64,000 bases of DNA. Origin: Bog-756 sp963701325. Lineage in GTDB: Bacteria; Actinomycetota; Acidimicrobiia; Acidimicrobiales; RAAP-2. The stretch lies in NCBI GenBank assembly GCA_963701325.1, contig OY969604.1:2604001-2668000 (forward strand), in the 5' to 3' direction. How positions within the stretch are numbered: position 1 is the stretch's first letter; every line of letters begins with the position of its first letter. The notes under the pieces were generated by a model. It had not been told where the DNA came from. It saw nothing but the letters and a program-made list of their open reading frames with translations, and searched no databases. The translations under genes were made by a program, and so were the position numbers. Below, one piece after another: positions 59,944 through 64,000 of this stretch.

Positions 59944-61064
59944 CCGGCGTCCGGGTGGTCGGGGTGGGGATGCATCCCTTCGGTCGGTTCGAGGGCATGA
60001 CCGGGACGGCCATGGGCGTGGTCGCGGTCCGTGCGGCCCTCGCCGAGGCCGGCCTCGGCGTGCGGGAGATGCAAGCGGCCTACTGCGGTACCGCCTACGG
60101 GGGGGTGGCCGCCGGGCACCGCGTCCTCGGTGCGCTGGCCGGGACGGGCATCCCGATCTACGACGTCGAGGCCGGCTGCGCGTCGGGCGGAGCGGCTCTC
60201 GCCCTGGCCGCGTCGTCCATCGCCGCGGGACAGCACGACCGGGTGCTGGTCTTCGGCATCGAGAAGATGCCAAAGGGCGTCATCCGCTCCTCCTTCTTCG
60301 CTCCGTGGCAGGAGGCCGCCGGCCTCAGTCCGGCGCCGGCGTTCTTCGCGCTCCGCGCCCAGCGACTGTTCGGGGACACCGGGCTCACCGCCGAGCACCT
60401 CGCGCAGGTCGTGGTCAAGAACCGTCGCCAGGGGGTGGCCAACCCCGATGCCATGTTCCGCAAGGAGGTCACGGTCGAGGAGGTGCTCGGTGCCCGGATG
60501 GTCTGTCCCCCCCTCACCTTGTTCATGCTCTGCTCGCCGAACGAGGGTGGTGCGGCGGTCGTGCTCGCCAGGGACGGGGACGGTCCGGTGGTCGCCGGCG
60601 TCTCGCTGCGGTCCCACCTCCCGGGCAACGTCCTCGGGGAGGACTCGCCGCTGAGCGGCATCGACGACGCCGCGATCACACCACCGACCACCCTGGCGGC
60701 AGGTGACGCCTACCGGCAGGCCGGCCTCGGGCCCGAAGACCTCGACGTGGTGGAGTGCCAGGACACCGATGCGGCACGCGAGCTCCTGGCCTGGGCGGAG
60801 CTCGGGCTCTGCGCTCAGGGGGAGCAGGCCGCACTCGTAGCCGACGGTGCGATGGCGCTCGGCGGGCGGCTTCCGGTCAACCCGTCCGGCGGCCTGCTCT
60901 CCAAGGGGGAGCCGCTCGGGGCGTCGGCCCTCGGTCAGGTGGTCGAGCTGGTACGACAGCTGCGCGGGACCGCCGGGGACCGCCAGGTGCCCGGTGCACG
61001 GGTGGGTCTCGCGCACGTGATCGGGCGGGGGGCCAACGCCTGTGTGACTGTGCTCGTGCGCTGA
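59940..61064 (+). CDS. Thiolase-family acyltransferase/lipid-transfer-type protein
   Basis: 374 residues with the nucleophile in IYDVEAGCASGGAALALA, the early GTAYGGVAAGHRV, and the C-terminal NPSGGLLSKGEPLGASALGQ and GRGANACVTVL (second Cys). In classical thiolases the third block reads GHPxGxxG with a catalytic His; here it is GEPLGAS with Glu, a variant seen in DUF35-linked thiolase-like proteins. Coupled to the DUF35 gene by a GTGA overlap, so the two should form a complex. The reaction is uncertain: degradative, biosynthetic or non-catalytic acyl transfer. Confidence 0.83.
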   Translation: MTGVRVVGVGMHPFGRFEGMTGTAMGVVAVRAALAEAGLGVREMQAAYCGTAYGGVAAGHRVLGALAGTGIPIYDVEAGCASGGAALALAASSIAAGQHDRVLVFGIEKMPKGVIRSSFFAPWQEAAGLSPAPAFFALRAQRLFGDTGLTAEHLAQVVVKNRRQGVANPDAMFRKEVTVEEVLGARMVCPPLTLFMLCSPNEGGAAVVLARDGDGPVVAGVSLRSHLPGNVLGEDSPLSGIDDAAITPPTTLAAGDAYRQAGLGPEDLDVVECQDTDAARELLAWAELGLCAQGEQAALVADGAMALGGRLPVNPSGGLLSKGEPLGASALGQVVELVRQLRGTAGDRQVPGARVGLAHVIGRGANACVTVLVR

Positions 61065-61109
61065 GACCACGGGCCCGTCGAGCGCGAACGGGTCCACCCC
61101 GGGGCTGTG

Positions 61110-61115
61110 TAGGGT
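61110..61115 (+). promoter_or_regulatory. Candidate -10 TAGGGT, leaderless ECF sigma gene
   Basis: TAGGGT, six nt (TGCCCC), then ATG at 61122. Confidence 0.45.
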
Positions 61116-61121
61116 TGCCCC

Positions 61122-61700
61122 ATGGCAGAGCAGGCGCTGTTCTCCGACCTGGCCATGGAGTACATGCCCGCCCTCTACACGGCCGCGCTCCGCATGACCC
61201 GCAATCCGTCGGACGCCGAGGACCTGGTCCAGGAGACCTACTTGAAGGCCTACCGGGCGTTCGGGACCTTCGAGACGGGCACCAACCTGAAGGCGTGGCT
61301 CTACCGGATCCTGACCAACACCTACATCAACACCTACCGGGCCAGGAAGCGCCGCCCCGAGATCGCCGACGTCGAGGATGTCGAAGACCTCTACCTCTAT
61401 CACCACCTCGCCGGCGACCCGTCCGCGGGCCTCGGGCGCAGCGCGGAGGACGAGGCGCTCGAACGCTTTACCGACACCGACGTCAAAGCCGCCATCGAGT
61501 CCCTGCCCGAGACGTTCCGGATGGCCGTGCTGCTGGCTGACGTCGAAGGGTTCTCCTACAAGGAGATCGCCGAGATCACCGAGGTGCCCATCGGCACGGT
61601 GATGAGCAGGATCCATCGTGGAAGAAAGGCGCTGCAGAAGGCGTTGGTAGAGCGTGGACGGACCGGGGGCCTGGTTGGGGCCTCCGACGAGGCCAGGTAG
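61122..61700 (+). CDS. ECF sigma factor, SigR/SigH-like
   Basis: 192 residues. Region 2: LYTAALRMTRNPSDAEDLVQETYLKAYRAF and LKAWLYRILTNTYINTYRARKR. Region 4: LPETFRMAVLLADVEGFSYKEIAEITEVPIGTVMSRIHRGRKAL. This matches the SigR/SigH (ECF12) oxidative-stress group, and the next gene codes for a zinc anti-sigma with HxxxCxxC, which is the expected partner. Thiol oxidation would release the sigma to transcribe thioredoxin, mycothiol and protease genes. Confidence 0.9.
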   Translation: MAEQALFSDLAMEYMPALYTAALRMTRNPSDAEDLVQETYLKAYRAFGTFETGTNLKAWLYRILTNTYINTYRARKRRPEIADVEDVEDLYLYHHLAGDPSAGLGRSAEDEALERFTDTDVKAAIESLPETFRMAVLLADVEGFSYKEIAEITEVPIGTVMSRIHRGRKALQKALVERGRTGGLVGASDEAR

Positions 61701-61713
61701 GGGAGTACCGACC

Positions 61714-62037
61714 GTGGGAGCAGACGAAGAGCGAGTGTCCGGCGAGGGAGCACCCGCCGCGGGAGGACCCGGTGTGGACGACCGTCCAGCGGGGTTCGTG
61801 GGCTGCGACGAGACGATCGAGAAGCTCTATATCTACCTCGACGGCGAGCTCACCGAGCAGCGTCGCATCGAGATCGCGCGCCACCTCGACCTGTGCGGGC
61901 CGTGTGTCGACGCCTATGGGTTCGAGGCCGAGCTGCGCAAGCTGATCGCCAACCGCTGCCGCGACCGGGTGCCCGAGTCGCTCATCGAACGGGTGGCCGA
62001 GGCGCTGCGCGCCGAGCACGGCGCCGCCTCCAGCTGA
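61714..62037 (+). CDS. RsrA-type zinc anti-sigma factor (mycothiol system)
   Basis: About 107 residues. The ZAS motif is ARHLDLCGPCVDAYGFEAEL (H-x3-C-x2-C) with an upstream cysteine in FVGCDETIEKLYIYLDGEL, so zinc release on oxidation is possible. Several GTG starts exist; 61714 has GGGGAG eight nt upstream, though the long acidic N-terminus is untypical. Paired with the SigR-like gene 13 bp upstream. Confidence 0.87.
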   Translation: MGADEERVSGEGAPAAGGPGVDDRPAGFVGCDETIEKLYIYLDGELTEQRRIEIARHLDLCGPCVDAYGFEAELRKLIANRCRDRVPESLIERVAEALRAEHGAASS

Positions 62038-62078
62038 GCGCTCCGCGTTGCGACGCCCCCGGGTGGGGCCCGCCTCCC

Positions 62079-62084
62079 TACACT
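62079..62084 (+). promoter_or_regulatory. Candidate -10 TACACT, leaderless DUF2342 gene
   Basis: TACACT, seven nt (GGGCCCC), then GTG at 62092. Confidence 0.45.
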
Positions 62085-62091
62085 GGGCCCC

Positions 62092-63264
62092 GTGCCCCCC
62101 GCCGACGCTGCCCCATCCGCTGTGGATGACATCCCCGGAGCCCCGGCACGAGAGGCGTCCCCGTCCGGCCCCGGGGCGGTCGGGTGGGACACCGCCGAAC
62201 GGGTTGCCGCCTGGGTCGGAAGCCGGGCCCGGGTGCCCGCGCCTTACCGTCCCGATCTCCTCCAGGCGGACTTCGCCGAGCTGACCGCCCAGGCCGAGGA
62301 GCTGGTCGCCGAGTCGACCGGGTTGCGCTCGGCCGCGGGGCCGGCCCGGGCACGGGTCACCGACCGCGCCGGCTGGGTGAGCGCCAACGTGGCGAGCTTC
62401 CAGCGACTGCTCGGCCCGCACCTCGACCGTCTCGATCCGTCGCGCCTGGCAACGGCCAACCTGCTCACCGGCCGGCTGGCCGGCCCGCTGGCCAGCGCCG
62501 GGCGGACCGTCACCGGGGCCCAGATGGGGGTGGTCCTCGGCTGGCTCTCGACCCGGGTGCTCGGACAGTACGACCTCCTGCTCACCGAAGAGGCCGCCGA
62601 CGACCAGGACCTGGTCTACTTCGTCGGACCCAACGTGGTCGCCCTCGAGCAGCAGCACGGCTTCGAGCCCCACGAGTTCCGGCTCTGGCTGGCGCTCCAC
62701 GAGGTGACCCACCGTTGCCAGTTCACCGCGATCCCCTGGATGCGCGACTACTTCGTGTCGCTCGTGGAGGAGGGACTCGGCGCGCTCGAGCCCGATCCCG
62801 CCCGGCTCGCCGAGTCGCTCAAGCGGATGGCCGCCGAGATCCGGGCCGGCCGCAACCCCTTGCAGGACAGCGGCGCCCTCGGGCTCGTGGCCACTCCCGA
62901 GCAGCTCGAGGGCCTCCACCGCATCCAGGCCCTCATGAGCCTGCTCGAGGGCCATGGGGATGTGACCATGGACCGCGCCGGGGCCGCCGACATCCCGAGC
63001 GCGCCGCGCTTCGCCGAGGTGTTGCGCCAACGACGCAAGCAGGCGCACGGACTGTCCCGGCTCCTCCAGCAGCTGATCGGGATCGAGGCCAAGATGCGCC
63101 AGTACGAGGAGGGCGAGCGCTTCATCGCCGCCGTCGAGGGGTCGGGCGGCCCCGCGCTCCTCGACCGTGCCTGGCGCGGCCCCGAGTGGCTCCCCTCGCT
63201 GGAGGAGATCCGCGACCCGGCGACGTGGGTCTCGCGCGTCGGGGTACCGGCCGTTGCCTCCTGA
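62092..63264 (+). CDS. DUF2342 zinc-dependent metalloprotease-like protein
   Basis: 390 residues. The zincin motif is WLALHEVTHRCQF (HExxH), with the third ligand Glu likely in LLEGHGDVTMDRAG. The N-terminal QADFAELTAQAEELVAEST and GWLSTRVLGQYDLLL blocks are typical of DUF2342, a family also named coenzyme-F420 biosynthesis-associated. In actinobacteria the gene stands just before tilS and hpt (Rv3626c-Rv3625c order, from memory), as here. The stop lies 8 bp past the TTG of tilS. Confidence 0.88.
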   Translation: MPPADAAPSAVDDIPGAPAREASPSGPGAVGWDTAERVAAWVGSRARVPAPYRPDLLQADFAELTAQAEELVAESTGLRSAAGPARARVTDRAGWVSANVASFQRLLGPHLDRLDPSRLATANLLTGRLAGPLASAGRTVTGAQMGVVLGWLSTRVLGQYDLLLTEEAADDQDLVYFVGPNVVALEQQHGFEPHEFRLWLALHEVTHRCQFTAIPWMRDYFVSLVEEGLGALEPDPARLAESLKRMAAEIRAGRNPLQDSGALGLVATPEQLEGLHRIQALMSLLEGHGDVTMDRAGAADIPSAPRFAEVLRQRRKQAHGLSRLLQQLIGIEAKMRQYEEGERFIAAVEGSGGPALLDRAWRGPEWLPSLEEIRDPATWVSRVGVPAVAS

Positions 63265-64000
63265 TCTGGGCGAGGACGCGTTCGTCGAGGCGCTGCTCGG
63301 ACGGTGCACGTTCCCCCCGGCGGGTGAACCGCTGGTGTGCGCCGTTTCGGGTGGTGCCGACTCGCTCTCGCTGCTGGTCCTGGCGGTCGCCGCCGGCTGT
63401 CAGGTGACGGCGGTCCATGTCGACCACGGATTGCGCGACGGCTCGGCGGCCGAGGCGGACCTGGTGGCCGCCGCGGCGCGGCGCTTCGGGGCCGCCTTCC
63501 GGTCCGAGCAGGTCAGCCTGTCCGACGGGCCCAACCTCGAAGCCCGGGCCCGCGCCACGCGCGGGGCAGCGATCGGCCCGGGGGCGGCCACCGGCCACAC
63601 AGCCGACGATCAGGCGGAGACGGTCCTCGGCAACCTGCTCAGGGGTGCGGGCGTCCACGGTCTGGCCGGCATGCGGTCCGGTCCGGCCCACCCGCTGCTC
63701 GACCTCCGTCGCGCCGAGACGGTGGCCCTCTGCGACCACCTCGACCTCGTTCCGGTCCGTGACCCGTCCAATGACGACCAGCGGTTCGTCCGCAACCGCG
63801 TGCGGGCTGAGCTGCTCCCGCTCTGCTCGGCCATCGCCGGGCGGGACGTCGTGCCCGTGCTCTGCCGCCAGGCCGGGGCGCTGGCCGGCGACGCCGACCT
63901 CCTCGACCTGGCAGGAGCGCTGCTCGACCCCACCGACGCGGCCGCCCTCGCCGCGGCCCCAACACCGCTGGCCCGCCGGACGGTGCGGCGGTGGCTGACC
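63254..64000 (+). CDS. tilS: tRNA(Ile)-lysidine synthetase, 3' truncated by window end
   Basis: At least 249 residues. The PP-loop is LVCAVSGGADSLSLLVLAV (SGGxDS), followed by VTAVHVDHGLRDGS and AIGPGAATGHTADDQAETVLGNLLRGAG, then RDPSNDDQRFVRNRVRAELLP. It attaches lysine to C34 of tRNA-Ile(CAU) so that AUA is read as Ile. TTG start overlaps the end of the DUF2342 gene, so translation is coupled. The C-terminal substrate-binding domain lies beyond the window. Confidence 0.9.
   Translation, partial: MPPDLGEDAFVEALLGRCTFPPAGEPLVCAVSGGADSLSLLVLAVAAGCQVTAVHVDHGLRDGSAAEADLVAAAARRFGAAFRSEQVSLSDGPNLEARARATRGAAIGPGAATGHTADDQAETVLGNLLRGAGVHGLAGMRSGPAHPLLDLRRAETVALCDHLDLVPVRDPSNDDQRFVRNRVRAELLPLCSAIAGRDVVPVLCRQAGALAGDADLLDLAGALLDPTDAAALAAAPTPLARRTVRRWLT

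Overview
The window reads as chromosome of a high-GC actinobacterium, most likely of the class Acidimicrobiia or a near relative. This is an inference from gene content: a WhiB regulator beside two ArsA-type ATPases, a CeoB/CeoC potassium-uptake pair divergent from an APC permease, a GlnR-like regulator beside two glutamine synthetases, a SigR/RsrA-type sigma/anti-sigma pair, an F420-type oxidoreductase, a Lys-rich topoisomerase I tail, and a DUF2342 protease next to tilS. No rRNA or CRISPR array is visible. At about a dozen starts a TANNNT hexamer sits 6-9 nt before the start codon with no Shine-Dalgarno, which suggests many leaderless mRNAs.

Layout. 1-6.1 kb: ordinary metabolic genes (SRPBCC-MDMPI fusion, YciI-like, luciferase-like oxidoreductase, secreted S15 hydrolase, SnoaL-like plus FAD monooxygenase). 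6.24-11.35 kb: a lower-GC island bounded by a 26-bp duplication of the 3' part of tRNA-Pro(CGG). It has paired arm-type repeats at both ends but no integrase, and holds a broken IS110 transposase, a GGDEF-EAL protein, an SRPBCC protein and a 52-aa helical protein. 11.4-43.7 kb: housekeeping core. This covers CorC-like protein, receiver, ArsA pair and WhiB; DUF929-VKOR-DUF929 oxidative folding; Mrp and ErpA Fe-S genes; a condensed xanthine-dehydrogenase-like protein; GlnR-like regulator, GlnA and GlnII with a GlnR-box-like site; nadE; a sigma-70 factor; CeoBC with an APC permease fused to an OB fold; hppA; topA; tmk; holB.

43.74-55.43 kb: an 11.6-kb lower-GC integrative element in tRNA-Thr(CGU), bounded by a 46-bp direct repeat. 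It uses the 5' half of the tRNA, so the intact tRNA copy now depends on sequence supplied by the element. It carries a tyrosine integrase, an AlpA/Xis-like HTH protein, a DUF3102/zinc-ribbon protein, a RepA-like ATPase with an origin-like repeat region, an HNH nuclease, secreted and membrane cargo of unknown role, and a DUF6602-like nuclease gene followed in frame, after one TAG, by an XRE repressor domain. No terminase, capsid, FtsK/TraB or relaxase gene is seen, so it looks like a plasmid-like or satellite-like element.

55.5-64 kb: chromosome resumes with an SRPBCC protein, a GntR-ABC ATPase-ABC permease operon in which all three genes are frameshifted although promoter and operator are intact, an aldo/keto reductase, a DUF35-thiolase pair, the ECF sigma and zinc anti-sigma pair, a DUF2342 protease, and the start of tilS. 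topA also needs two opposite single-base shifts, both at G runs, so some indels here may be assembly errors.
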